A stretch of DNA of 64,000 nt from Chloroflexota bacterium. GTDB taxonomy: Bacteria > Chloroflexota > Anaerolineae > Aggregatilineales > Aggregatilineaceae. Made by a program: the position numbers and the translations under genes. The DNA is taken from NCBI GenBank assembly GCA_012729765.1, contig JAAYCM010000063.1:62001-126000 (forward strand), in the 5' to 3' direction. The notes below the pieces were generated by a model. It saw only the letters and a list, made by a program, of their open reading frames with translations, ran no database searches and had not been told where the DNA came from. Every line of letters begins with the position of its first letter. Within the stretch, counting starts at the first letter, position 1. This document shows positions 17,772 to 26,617 of this stretch, one piece after another.

Positions 17772-18995
17772 ATGACTACCGAGCGCCTGTACTATACTGA
17801 TTCCTATCTCATCGCCTTTGACGCAGACCTGATCGAGCATACGACCTATAACGGCGCACCGGCGGTCGTGCTCAGCCGCACCTGCTTCTACCCCACCAGC
17901 GGCGGGCAGCCCCACGACACCGGCACACTCAACAGCGTCCCGGTGATCGACGTGGCGATCCGCGAGGCGGATGGCGCGGTGCTGCATGTGCTCGCCGGCG
18001 AACTGGCAGCGGAGCGCGTGCAGGGCCAGGTCGATTGGGCACGGCGCTTCGATCATATGCGCCACCACACCGGCCAGCATATCCTGTCGCAGGCGTTGAT
18101 CCACGTGGCCCAGGCTGAGACGGTCGGTTTCCACATGAGTCCCGACAGCATCACGATTGATCTCAACAGGCCGCAGATCGCGCCGGAGCAGGTTGATGCC
18201 GCCGAGGATCTGGCGAACCGGATCGTGGCCGAGAATCGCCCGGTGCGCGCCTGGTTCCCATCCGAGGACGAGCGTGCCGGGCTGACACTGCGCAAGGTAC
18301 CGGATGTCGAGGGCCGGTTCCGCGTGGTCGATATTGCGGACTTCGATGTGACGGCCTGCGGCGGGACGCACGTCGCGCACAGCGGCGAAATCGGGATCAT
18401 CAAGGTGCTGCGTGTGGATAAGCGCGGCGACACGGTGCGGGTCGAGTTTCGCTGCGGCGAGCGCGCGCTGCTCGATTACCGTGAGAAGAACGCGCTGCTC
18501 AACCGGCTGGCGGCTGAGATGACGGTCGGTTATTGGGAAGTGCCCGACGCCCTGGAACGGCTGCGCGAGGAAAACAAGGCGCTGCGCCGCGATCTGCGCG
18601 CCGTGCGCGAAGTCGTGCTGGCCGCCGAAGCCGACGCGCTGTGGCAGGCCGCCGACCGCAGCGCGGGTTATGCGCTGATCGTGCACGCGTTCGAGGATCA
18701 CGACCCGGCTGAGGTTCGCCAGATCGTGCAGCATGTGATCGCGCACCCCGCGACGGTCGCGCTGTGCGGCGCGGCAGGCGACAAAGCCCAGTTGATCGTC
18801 GCCCGCTCCGACGATTTGCCGTATGATATGGTGGCCGTGCTCAAGCATGGGTTGGCCGTCTGGCAGGTGGATCGCGGCGGGGGCCGCCCATCTTTCGCGC
18901 AGGGCGGGGGCGTGGCGGCGGCTCGGGCGGCGGTCGAACAGGCGCTGGCGGCGGCGGCGGCAGCGCTTCATTCCGAAAATGTAACCAAAGGGTAG
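17772..18995 (+). CDS. AlaX-type alanyl-tRNA editing protein with DHHA1 domain
   Basis: A 407-residue free-standing relative of the editing half of alanyl-tRNA synthetase, which removes wrongly attached Ser or Gly from tRNA-Ala. The zinc site is complete: HxxxH in MRHHTGQHILS (His99, His103) and CxxxH in TACGGTHVAHSGEIG (Cys196, His200). A coiled stretch (about 240-280) leads to a C-terminal DHHA1 domain with VDRGGGRPSFAQGGG, so this is the long AlaX form without the aminoacylation domain. The MBL-fold gene starts 4 bases after its stop, so the two are probably cotranscribed. Confidence 0.88.
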   Translation: MTTERLYYTDSYLIAFDADLIEHTTYNGAPAVVLSRTCFYPTSGGQPHDTGTLNSVPVIDVAIREADGAVLHVLAGELAAERVQGQVDWARRFDHMRHHTGQHILSQALIHVAQAETVGFHMSPDSITIDLNRPQIAPEQVDAAEDLANRIVAENRPVRAWFPSEDERAGLTLRKVPDVEGRFRVVDIADFDVTACGGTHVAHSGEIGIIKVLRVDKRGDTVRVEFRCGERALLDYREKNALLNRLAAEMTVGYWEVPDALERLREENKALRRDLRAVREVVLAAEADALWQAADRSAGYALIVHAFEDHDPAEVRQIVQHVIAHPATVALCGAAGDKAQLIVARSDDLPYDMVAVLKHGLAVWQVDRGGGRPSFAQGGGVAAARAAVEQALAAAAAALHSENVTKG

Positions 18996-18999
18996 ACCT

Positions 19000-19872
19000 G
19001 TGCAAGAACTAGCTCCGGGCGTCTTCGTCCATACTGGCTTCCGCCGGGTGACGGTGGGCGCGATTCTGACCGACAGTGGATTTGTCCTGATCGACACGCC
19101 GCCCTATCCGGATGATGCCCGCTGCTGGCGCGAGCTGCTGGCAGATATCTCCGATTTGCCGGTGCTGGCGATTGTCAACACCGACGCCCACCGCGACCGG
19201 ATTTTGGGCAATGGCTGGTTTGGGGCGCGCGTGGTCGTCGCGCACGAGGATACCGTGCTCCAGGTGCAGAGCCTGCCAGGGACGTTTATGGACGCGGCGA
19301 TCGATGCCCTGGCCCACGATACGTCGGAGCGCATCAGCTTTGCCGGGATGCGCCTGCACCTGCCGAATATCGGGTTCAGCCGGCGTATGCACCTGCGCTA
19401 CGGCGGCGCGGCGATCCCGCTGCTGGCGATGCCCGGCCCGGAAACCGGCAGCCTGTGGGTGCACCTGCCAGAGCAGCGCGTCGTATTCACCGGCGACAGC
19501 ATCATCATCGATCAGCACCCGTACATCAACAGCCCGTGCACCAAAATCTGGCTGGACAACCTGACGGCCCTGCGCCGGGCGCGTTTTGCCGCCGATCAGA
19601 TTGTGCCGGGGCGCGGCCCGCTGGTTGATAAGAGCGCTACCGAGCCGATCTCGAACTATCTGCGGCTGGCGCGCCGCCGGGTGTACAGCCTCTACCGTGC
19701 AGGCCGCCCGCGCGCCGACACGGTGACGCTGGTGCCAGAGCTGCTGGAGTTGTTCCCATTCCGCGAGGCCGATCTGGAACGCGTCCAGCGGCGGATCAAG
19801 GGCGGGCTGGACCGAATCTACGAGGAGTTTAAGACGAGCGATCAGGTAGGGAATGCTCCGGGGGGGAAGTGA
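19000..19872 (+). CDS. Metallo-beta-lactamase-fold protein with lost metal ligands
   Basis: A 290-residue protein with the metallo-beta-lactamase fold (start GTG). The general layout is clear: GVFVHTGFRRVTVGAIL at the start and IDTPPYPDDARCWRELL after it. The signature HxHxDH, however, reads DAHRDR (Asp62, His64, Asp66, Arg67), the usual PGH reads PGP (LLAMPGPETGS), and the late GHG reads GRG. VVFTGDS keeps the Asp. With most ligands gone it is probably not a classical binuclear hydrolase. It overlaps nothing and sits in a tight run with the AlaX-like and alpha/beta hydrolase genes (gaps of 4 bases and 1 base). Confidence 0.75.
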   Translation: MQELAPGVFVHTGFRRVTVGAILTDSGFVLIDTPPYPDDARCWRELLADISDLPVLAIVNTDAHRDRILGNGWFGARVVVAHEDTVLQVQSLPGTFMDAAIDALAHDTSERISFAGMRLHLPNIGFSRRMHLRYGGAAIPLLAMPGPETGSLWVHLPEQRVVFTGDSIIIDQHPYINSPCTKIWLDNLTALRRARFAADQIVPGRGPLVDKSATEPISNYLRLARRRVYSLYRAGRPRADTVTLVPELLELFPFREADLERVQRRIKGGLDRIYEEFKTSDQVGNAPGGK

Positions 19873-19873
19873 C

Positions 19874-20980
19874 ATGTCCGACGCCGACCTGTTTGCCTGG
19901 GCACGCGGTTTCGAAGATTACGAGTTATCGCCCGTTTTTCAGCCCAACACGCACCGGGTACGCTATCGGCTGCGCGCGCTGGCCGATCGCACGTTCGTCA
20001 AGCGGCGGGCGGCGGCGAGCTTCCTGGCCGGGGTCGGCCTCTCAGATTTCACGTGGTCTATGGTGTGGCACGACGAGGGGGAGACGTCCCCGGAGCTGCT
20101 GCCCGAAGTGCTGGCTCAGGCCGAGGGCTTCGTCATCTTCCTGCATGGCTGGGACGGCTCGCACCTGATCTGGGAAGACATGCCGGAAGCGGTCGTCAAC
20201 CGGCACCCGCGCCTGGTGGCCTTCGTGCTCGATCACAACGGCTTCGGCGGCTCGTCATTCGTGGACGAAACGCCCGATGTGCAGATCTGCAATCCCCCGG
20301 CGGCTATGCGCGTGGCGGAGGGCTGGCTCAGCCTGATGCGCCTGCGCGGTCCGATGGATGCCCCGGCGAAGCGCGTGATCAATTTTGTCGGGCACTCAAT
20401 GGGCGGCGCGACGTTGTTCTATCTCGATCCGGCGGCGTGGCGTTTGCACGAGTATACCCGCTGTGCGCTTGCCCCGGCGCTGCTGCTCGAAGACGAGCTG
20501 CACCGCGCGTTCTATCAGGCGCTAGGGCTGGGGATCGGGCTGCTCAACCGCCTGCCAGACCTGGCGCTGCTCGACCGGCTGGACGAGGTGCTGACTCCTG
20601 CCTTCGTGAAAATCCTGGCGGGCGGCGCGTCGTCATTTGTGCAGTCGGTCCACGAGACGGTTTATATGACCACGCCCAAAGGGGTGATTGCGCGCACCTT
20701 CGCCGCGATGGGTGTGCTCGATCAGGTGCCGTCCGGCTGCGACTGGCGTCACTTCCGCGTAGCGCTGGGCGAAGCCGACCGGCTGGTCGGGCTGGAGCCA
20801 CAGCTCAGCCTGCTCCAGCGGCTTGCGGTGCCCGGCGAGAAGATTCGTGTGCGCGGCGGGGATCACTATTTCTTCTCGGTGGGCGACGACACACAGCCGG
20901 TCCACGCGCCCAACCGCCAGATCGTCATAGAAGATATTCTGGATTTACACGACACAGCAGTTCACTCTCTTAATTCATAG
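19874..20980 (+). CDS. Alpha/beta hydrolase
   Basis: A 368-residue alpha/beta hydrolase. The oxyanion region is in FVIFLHGWDGSHLIWEDMP and the nucleophile elbow is GHSMGG with Ser175. VRGGDHYFFSVGD near the C-terminus supplies the likely catalytic His. The N-terminal 80 residues are an extension without a clear match. It is probably an esterase or lipase-like enzyme of unknown substrate. The start codon lies one base after the upstream stop, with GGGGGG before it as ribosome site. Confidence 0.82.
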   Translation: MSDADLFAWARGFEDYELSPVFQPNTHRVRYRLRALADRTFVKRRAAASFLAGVGLSDFTWSMVWHDEGETSPELLPEVLAQAEGFVIFLHGWDGSHLIWEDMPEAVVNRHPRLVAFVLDHNGFGGSSFVDETPDVQICNPPAAMRVAEGWLSLMRLRGPMDAPAKRVINFVGHSMGGATLFYLDPAAWRLHEYTRCALAPALLLEDELHRAFYQALGLGIGLLNRLPDLALLDRLDEVLTPAFVKILAGGASSFVQSVHETVYMTTPKGVIARTFAAMGVLDQVPSGCDWRHFRVALGEADRLVGLEPQLSLLQRLAVPGEKIRVRGGDHYFFSVGDDTQPVHAPNRQIVIEDILDLHDTAVHSLNS

Positions 20981-21082
20981 CTCATTTTGAACTCGTCTGA
21001 TACTATGAAACCTGTGAGAGGCGGTCTGGCATATCTTCATCAGTAGATTTCGTAAGAGCTATAATACCAGATGGATATGCGT

Positions 21083-21088
21083 TATAAT
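21083..21088 (+). promoter_or_regulatory. Possible -10 element upstream of the receiver-kinase gene
   Basis: TATAAT at 21083-21088 in the 195-base gap 20981-21175, which is more AT-rich than its surroundings. No good -35 lies at the right distance. The rest of the gap shows no gene or strong repeat. Confidence 0.35.
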
Positions 21089-21175
21089 GGGGTAGGTACA
21101 AAATCTGAAACCCCGTGCCTTTAACAGGGTGTGGTTGACTTCGTCGCGGACGAGTGATGGGGCAGGTAGTGAACG

Positions 21176-22321
21176 ATGCAACTAGAAACGACTATTCTTT
21201 TTGTAGAAGACAACGAAGATCTGCGCGAGAATGCCGCGCTGGTGCTCGGCCTGGAAGGCTACCGCGTGCACCTGGCGCGCGATGGGCGCGAGGCGCTCGA
21301 TCTGCTGGAAAACGGCGTCGTGCCAAACCTGATCGTCAGCGACATCATGATGCCGCGGATGGACGGATACGAGTTCTTCGACGCCGTGCGCGGCAAGCCC
21401 CACCTCAAAGCCGTGCCGTTTATTTTCCTCACGGCGCGTGGCTCGCGGCGCGATATCGCCACCGGCAAATCGATGGGCGCCGATGATTATCTCGTCAAGC
21501 CGTTTGACCCCGAAGACTTTTTGATCGCGATCCAGAACAAGCTCAAACGTGTCGAGGCGATGCGCGAGAAGGCCGAAGAAGATCTCAACGACGCCCGCCG
21601 CACCCTGGTTCAGATGATCTCGCACGAGCTGCGCACCCCGCTCACCTACGTGACGGGTGGGTTTGCGCTGCTGGCCGAAGAACTGGAATCGCAGCAAAAA
21701 ACCGACCGCAGCATGAATGTCAGCCTCAACCTGATTCAGGATGGAACCCAGCGGCTCAATCGACTGGCCGAGCAGATGGTGCTCTATTCCCAGGTGATCA
21801 GCGGCTATGTCGAGCAGCAGGTGAAAGAAGTCTCCGAGCGGCTGAACCTGGACGATCTGGTGACGGACGCGCTGTGCCTGCTGGATGATCTGATCCAGGA
21901 GCGCGAGCCATCGTTCAATCGCATCACAATGCATACCGGTGAGGTGATCGTCACCGGGGTTAAGGACCTGTTGGTCACGGCGATCACCGAAGTGATCCGC
22001 AACGCCGTGCAGTATTCCCCCAAGGGCGGGCTGATCGAGCTGGTCGTGCGGCGTAACGGCGACTACGGCACCCTGATGGTGATGGATCACGGGCCGGGCA
22101 TCAAGCCTGAAGATCAGGCGAATATCTGGGATGTGTTGATCCAGTCCGATCGGATACGCAGCGAGCAGCAGGGCGCGGGGATGGGCCTGCCGCTGGTCAA
22201 AGGGATCATCACGACGCACGGCGGCAACGTCGATCTGTACAGCGTGCCCGGCAAAGGCACCCAGGTGATGCTCCAGCTCCCGATGGCGGCCCGCAGCAGC
22301 AACCATGCGGATGGGTACTAG
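21176..22321 (+). CDS. Receiver-histidine kinase (REC-HisKA-HATPase)
   Basis: A 381-residue cytoplasmic signalling protein with an inverted hybrid layout. The N-terminal receiver domain has the acid pair in LFVEDNED, phospho-acceptor Asp56 in LIVSDIMMPRMDG, and Lys108 in LVKPF. It is followed by a helical linker and a histidine kinase with His150 in MISHELRTPL, the N-box EVIRNAVQYSPKG and GAGMGLPLVKGI. Receiver-first kinases are usually phosphorylated by another kinase and then pass the signal on. It closely resembles the receiver-kinase at 33496-34767. No DNA-binding partner is adjacent. Confidence 0.92.
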   Translation: MQLETTILFVEDNEDLRENAALVLGLEGYRVHLARDGREALDLLENGVVPNLIVSDIMMPRMDGYEFFDAVRGKPHLKAVPFIFLTARGSRRDIATGKSMGADDYLVKPFDPEDFLIAIQNKLKRVEAMREKAEEDLNDARRTLVQMISHELRTPLTYVTGGFALLAEELESQQKTDRSMNVSLNLIQDGTQRLNRLAEQMVLYSQVISGYVEQQVKEVSERLNLDDLVTDALCLLDDLIQEREPSFNRITMHTGEVIVTGVKDLLVTAITEVIRNAVQYSPKGGLIELVVRRNGDYGTLMVMDHGPGIKPEDQANIWDVLIQSDRIRSEQQGAGMGLPLVKGIITTHGGNVDLYSVPGKGTQVMLQLPMAARSSNHADGY

Positions 22322-23097
22322 AAGCCGAGCGTCGCGCCGCCGTCGATCAGAATGGTCTGGCCGCGAATCATGAACGCTTCCGGTGAGCACAGGAACGCGA
22401 CCACACCGGCGATGTTCTCAGCCGTGAGGACCTGCCCCGCCGGGGTGCGTTCCAGCGCGTAGGCGAAGCGCTCCTCGAAGGCATCCCGCATACCGGGGAA
22501 GTGCTGCAAGGCGTCGGTGCGCACCATCCCTGCCGACACCGCATTCACCACGATTTGCATAGGGGCCAGCTCGACCGCCAGGTAGCGCGTGACGGCTTCC
22601 AGGGCCGCTTTGGACGCGCCGACTACCACATATTCGGGCAGCACACGCTGCGCGCCCACACTCGACAGGTTGACGATTGCGCCCCCGCCGCGCGCCTGCA
22701 TCAGCGGGGCGGCCTGCTGCGCCAGGAAGAGCGCCGCGCGCGCGTTGATATTCAGCGTCCAGTCCCACCCCTTGACGCGCTGCGCCATCACCGGGCGGTT
22801 GTAGCCGGACGCCGCGTTGTGCACCAGGATATCCAGCCCGCCGAATACCTCATTTGCCGCGCTGACCAGTGTCTCGATCTCGTCCGGTTGGCCGATGTCG
22901 GCCCGCACGATGTGCGCGCGCCGTCCCAGCGCGACGATCTCGGCGGCGGTTTCCTCGGCGGGCTGGCGGTTGCGGAAATAGTTCACGACGATGTCCGCGC
23001 CCTCAGACGCCAGGCGCAGCGCAATCGCCTTACCGATGCCGCGCCCGCTGCCCGTGATCAGCGCGATTTTGCCCGCGAAGCGGTTGGTGGTCTGCAT
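22318..23097 (-). CDS. fabL: Enoyl-[acyl-carrier-protein] reductase FabL (ENR type III)
   Basis: A 259-residue short-chain dehydrogenase-like protein that probably reduces enoyl-ACP with NADPH in fatty acid synthesis. The cofactor site is ITGSGRGIG. Features typical of Bacillus FabL are visible: HNAASGYNRPVM, WDWTLNINA, DALQHFP, and MIRGQTILIDGG near the end. The catalytic Tyr156 and Lys163 are separated by six residues (YX6K), as in enoyl-ACP reductases, instead of the YX3K of ordinary short-chain dehydrogenases. It shares the palindromic CTAG with the convergent receiver-kinase gene, so each strand reads its own TAG stop. Confidence 0.85.
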   Translation of the reverse strand: MQTTNRFAGKIALITGSGRGIGKAIALRLASEGADIVVNYFRNRQPAEETAAEIVALGRRAHIVRADIGQPDEIETLVSAANEVFGGLDILVHNAASGYNRPVMAQRVKGWDWTLNINARAALFLAQQAAPLMQARGGGAIVNLSSVGAQRVLPEYVVVGASKAALEAVTRYLAVELAPMQIVVNAVSAGMVRTDALQHFPGMRDAFEERFAYALERTPAGQVLTAENIAGVVAFLCSPEAFMIRGQTILIDGGATLGF

Positions 23098-23110
23098 CCT
23101 GTCCCCCTGC

Positions 23111-23908
23111 CTAGAGTGGCTCGATCACGATTTCGTCCAGGGCGAGCCACTGCTGCTCGCTTGTTTCCAACAGCCCAAACTTGAAGCGGCCCTGCGGCGT
23201 GACGACGGCGTACTGGTTGTCGATCCAGGCGATGAAGCCCAGCGGGCCGCGCGGCGCAGTGGGTGCACGCAGCACCTCGCGCCCGTCCACCTGGAAGATC
23301 GCGCCGTCGCGCCGCCATTCGAGCGCGTAGGTGTGCGGCTCGACCAGGTCAACACCGAGCAGCGCCTCGGAGACGCCGATTGCGCGTTGGCCGACCGGCC
23401 ACAGGCGCCGGTAGAGCGCCGGCACGCGCATCAGCCCAAAGCCGATTGGCGCGAGGGGAGCCAGCAGCAGCCCCGCCGGGCGAGTCGCGTCCAGCATGGC
23501 GGCTTTCCAGCCCCAGCCGGGCACGCCCTGGGCCAGCGCCATATTGTTCGGCGGCGAGCCGAAGAAGAACCAGATCGCGCGCGGCAGGCGGGGCAGCTCA
23601 CGCCCGATCGGCACAAATGGCTGGTTCCAGAAGCCAAAGCCCGCCGTCCCGCGCAGCGCCGCGCTGCTGTGCGACGCCCAGGCGCGAACGGTCAGGCGCA
23701 GCGGCGGCTGCCAGGGATAATCGCGGCGCGACAGCCCGGCATAGTCGGTGATCTGCGCGTCGCTGTACTGGCGCTTGCTGGCCGGATCAATCGCGCAGCG
23801 CAGGACCCCGCCCGCCTGCTGGACGCTGCCGGCCCCGATCGCCCAGGGCTTCCAGGCGGGATTGATCGCGTCCCCTTCGAAACTGTCGCGCACGGGGTGG
23901 CCGGGCAT
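23111..23908 (-). CDS. Hypothetical concanavalin-like beta-sandwich protein
   Basis: A 265-residue protein I do not recognise with certainty. It is rich in Trp, Pro and Tyr with beta-strand character. The pattern RDSFEGDAINPAWKPW near the start, ALEWRRDGAIFQVDGREVLR and GPLGFIAWIDNQYAVV later, resembles the family 16 glycosidase / LamG-like jelly roll used for sugar binding. No catalytic ExDxxE motif is seen. ATG 23908 was chosen over a longer frame because it follows an AGGCGAG site and the upstream hydrolase gene ends at 23923. It lies in a minus-strand run with fabL. Confidence 0.55.
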   Translation of the reverse strand: MPGHPVRDSFEGDAINPAWKPWAIGAGSVQQAGGVLRCAIDPASKRQYSDAQITDYAGLSRRDYPWQPPLRLTVRAWASHSSAALRGTAGFGFWNQPFVPIGRELPRLPRAIWFFFGSPPNNMALAQGVPGWGWKAAMLDATRPAGLLLAPLAPIGFGLMRVPALYRRLWPVGQRAIGVSEALLGVDLVEPHTYALEWRRDGAIFQVDGREVLRAPTAPRGPLGFIAWIDNQYAVVTPQGRFKFGLLETSEQQWLALDEIVIEPL

Positions 23909-23922
23909 GGCGGCTCGCCTTT

Positions 23923-24687
23923 CTATTCCTGGTGGGCGGCTGTTTCCGCCGCCTGGAGATGCTCCCACAGTGTGCGGCGGAAGGCGTCGGGCTGCTCGCG
24001 ATGGACGGCGTGCCCGCCGTCGAACATCTCCAGCCGCCCGTTGGGGATGCGCTCGACCAGTGCGCGGCCCAGGTGCTCCGGATTGAGCGTGTCGTCGCGG
24101 CCCAACATCAGCAGCAGCGGGCAGGTGATGGTGTGTGCCTCGTCGCGGCTGACGTTGCCGCCGCTGTCGATGATCTGCTTCATGGCGTTGACCCAGCTCA
24201 ATACCATCCGGTCGATGTGCTCCTCGCCGTGAAGCTGGCGCGTCTTGTCATCGACCCAGGTTGCCGGCCAGTTGCGCTGCACGCGCGGGCGCAGCTCCGG
24301 CGGGAAGAATCCGACCGCGCCCCAGGCCGCGACCGAGCGCACCAGGTCGGGGCGGATGATCGGCAGCAGGATCGCAACCTCGCCGCCGTCACTGTAGCCG
24401 ACGATGTGCGCCTGTTTGACGCCGAGCGCATCCAGCCAGGTCGCCATATCTTCGGCGTCGCGCCGGTAGAAGTCACGCGGGTAGGTGCGCGGCTTGGGGC
24501 CGGACCGTCCATAGCCGCGCCGGGTGGGGGCCAGCACGCGGTAATGCGGGCGCAGCCACTCGATCTCTGGGCCGAATTCGTCGTCCCACGTGCCGAGCCA
24601 GCCGTGAATCAGGACGACGACCGGCCTGTCGCTGCCGCCCGTGTCGCCGTAGTCAATCGCAGCGCCATTGGCTTCGAGGATGGGCAT
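23923..24687 (-). CDS. Alpha/beta hydrolase
   Basis: A 254-residue alpha/beta hydrolase. The oxyanion HG is in VVLIHGWLGTWDDEF, the nucleophile elbow is GYSDGG with Ser99, the acid is in LMLGRDDTLNPEH and the His in FDGGHAVHREQP. RRGYGRSG is also typical. It resembles valacyclovir-hydrolase or haloperoxidase-like esterases; the substrate is unknown. ATG 24687 gives the usual N-terminus; upstream in-frame starts at 24705-24708 add only 6-7 residues. Three minus-strand genes run from here to fabL with gaps of about 14 bases. The 122-base divergent gap to the YihY gene shows no convincing promoter. Confidence 0.82.
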   Translation of the reverse strand: MPILEANGAAIDYGDTGGSDRPVVVLIHGWLGTWDDEFGPEIEWLRPHYRVLAPTRRGYGRSGPKPRTYPRDFYRRDAEDMATWLDALGVKQAHIVGYSDGGEVAILLPIIRPDLVRSVAAWGAVGFFPPELRPRVQRNWPATWVDDKTRQLHGEEHIDRMVLSWVNAMKQIIDSGGNVSRDEAHTITCPLLLMLGRDDTLNPEHLGRALVERIPNGRLEMFDGGHAVHREQPDAFRRTLWEHLQAAETAAHQE

Positions 24688-24809
24688 AATGCATTGACAC
24701 TCCATCAAAATTGCATACGAACGCTTTAATCATGTTACGTTTTGTGCTAGAGTCAGATGAGAGTCAATCATACCCGTGATGAGCATAGGCAACCAGAGCG
24801 CATTTTAAC

Positions 24810-25736
24810 GTGACGACTTCATCAATCGAGCAAACTCAGCCCCGCCCTCCGGAAGAAACTAAGCAGCGGTTCTACAGACGTTGGTGGAATATGGCGAACG
24901 CCATCACCAACGACCTGGTGCATTATATCTGGCGGGCGATCTACCGTTTTTCGAAGCACGGCCCGCGCGAGTCGGCGGCGTTGGCGTACTACGCGATCTT
25001 CTCACTGTTCCCGCTGCTGCTGCTGTTGATCGTGATCATCGGTACGGTGCTGGGGCCGGCGGCGGCCCACAACCAGATCGACGGGGTGCTGCGCCTGTTC
25101 CTGCCGCAGTCTACCGCCAGCTTCTTGCAGGATAATATCGCTGAAGTGCTCGAACAGCGCAGCCCGCTGGGAATCGTGGCCGGGATTACGCTGCTGTGGT
25201 CGGCGCTGGGGGTATTTTCGAGTCTGTCATCGGCGCTCAGCCGCACCTTCCGCGATACGAACCCGCGCAACACCTGGCAGCAGCGTTTGTTCGGCGTGAC
25301 GATGATGGCCGCGCTGGCGACCCTGCTGCTGGCTTCGCTGGCAACAACCGTGATCTTCGGCCTGATCGATCTGCTGGTGTTCTACCGCTCCGCCTCGTGG
25401 GTGACGATGGGTGCGCTGGTGATCCCGCTCAGCCTCAGCGTGTCGATCTTCGCCTTCCTCTACCGCTTCGTGCCGCGCCGCCGCGTGCGGTGGGACGCGA
25501 TCTGGGCGGCGGCGTTTCTGGGGGGCGGTGCGTGGGAGCTTGCCAAGCGTGCCTTCGCCTGGTACCTGGACAATCTCGCCACCTACAACCTGGTCTATGG
25601 CTCGGTGGCGGCGATCATCGTCCTGATGCTGTGGGCCTACCTGAGCGCGATCATCATCATCCTGGGCGCGGAAATCTGCGTCTCGCTCGACGACTGGATG
25701 AGCAAAAGGTCGGTGCAGGACTTACGAACGCCCTGA
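24810..25736 (+). CDS. YihY/BrkB family membrane protein
   Basis: A 308-residue integral membrane protein of the YihY (formerly BrkB/RNase BN-like) family. About six hydrophobic helices are visible, starting with ALAYYAIFSLFPLLLLLIVI. The conserved FSKHGPRESAALAYYAIFSL and a late Gly/Ala-rich helix pair (ATYNLVYGSVAAIIVLMLW) fit the family. The function of these proteins is not settled; transport or envelope roles have been suggested. The start is GTG at 24810. Confidence 0.88.
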   Translation: MTTSSIEQTQPRPPEETKQRFYRRWWNMANAITNDLVHYIWRAIYRFSKHGPRESAALAYYAIFSLFPLLLLLIVIIGTVLGPAAAHNQIDGVLRLFLPQSTASFLQDNIAEVLEQRSPLGIVAGITLLWSALGVFSSLSSALSRTFRDTNPRNTWQQRLFGVTMMAALATLLLASLATTVIFGLIDLLVFYRSASWVTMGALVIPLSLSVSIFAFLYRFVPRRRVRWDAIWAAAFLGGGAWELAKRAFAWYLDNLATYNLVYGSVAAIIVLMLWAYLSAIIIILGAEICVSLDDWMSKRSVQDLRTP

Positions 25737-25788
25737 CCGACCTTTCAAGAGACTGTACTCCCCGGCATGGAAGCAGTCTGCGGGTTAA

Positions 25789-26574
25789 TCAATCCTCGCG
25801 GGCCAGCACATAGACCAGCCCTTCGGCCTCTAGATCATACGAGTAATCCACGAAGTTGTTATAGCGGGCGCACACCATCAGTCCAGCCTGCGCGAACAGG
25901 CTTTCCATCTGGTAAGATGACGGCCACCACGTCTGGCGGCGGAACTCCTGCCGCGCGTGCCCCGGCCCAAAGACGACGGTCTGCGTCTCGCTGATCCGGG
26001 TATGGTGGTCGTAGCGGTGGCGGTAGATCGCCGCGCCGCCCGGCCACTCGTCCCAGGTCTGCGCGCGGCTCGGCAGGTCGGAACACCATTCTTCGTCCCC
26101 GAACAGCATCCGGCCACCCGGACGCAGCAGGCCCGACAGGTTCCACAGCACCTCGAAGGTCGTGTCCGGGTCGGGAAACCACGTCATGAAGTTGCCGCAG
26201 AACTGCGCGATCGCGCCGAATGGGCCGCGCAGGGGCGGGTGAGCCAGGTCGCCTTCGACCCAGTTTACCGCCAGGTTGTGCCGGCGGGCGTTGTAGCGCG
26301 CCAGCGCCAGTAGATCGCGTGATAAGTCCAGCCCTGTGACGCGCAGGCCGTAGGCGGCGAACATCAGGCTGTGCCGCCCCCAGCCGCAGCCCAGGTCCAG
26401 CACCCGGTCACCGGGCAGCAGGTCGAGCTGCGAGATCGCGAACAGGACGTCTGATTCCGTGTTGTTTGCCCACTCGCCCGGCGTCTCGCCTTTGATCATG
26501 CGGCGTGCCCAACCGGCGGCCATCTGGCGATACCAGGCGCTGTTGTCTGTGTGGTCTATCGTGTATGCGTGCAC
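25789..26574 (-). CDS. Class I SAM-dependent methyltransferase
   Basis: A 261-residue methyltransferase. The SAM site is VLDLGCGWGRHSLMFA with the acidic end of strand 2 in VTGLDLS, and VEGDLAHPPLRG matches motif III. The C-terminal half is typical of small-molecule or lipid methyltransferases, but the substrate cannot be named. The start is GTG 26574 with AAGGAG seven bases upstream. The ABC exporter genes lie upstream on the same strand, so it may belong to their transcript. Confidence 0.85.
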   Translation of the reverse strand: MHAYTIDHTDNSAWYRQMAAGWARRMIKGETPGEWANNTESDVLFAISQLDLLPGDRVLDLGCGWGRHSLMFAAYGLRVTGLDLSRDLLALARYNARRHNLAVNWVEGDLAHPPLRGPFGAIAQFCGNFMTWFPDPDTTFEVLWNLSGLLRPGGRMLFGDEEWCSDLPSRAQTWDEWPGGAAIYRHRYDHHTRISETQTVVFGPGHARQEFRRQTWWPSSYQMESLFAQAGLMVCARYNNFVDYSYDLEAEGLVYVLARED

Positions 26575-26617
26575 GGTTAGACTCCTTCGTCAGACAGCAC
26601 GGGCCAAAACAACGTGA

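Noticed and set aside
19000-19872. An active glyoxalase II or beta-lactamase
   Set aside because: The metal-binding motifs are mostly replaced, so only the fold can be supported.
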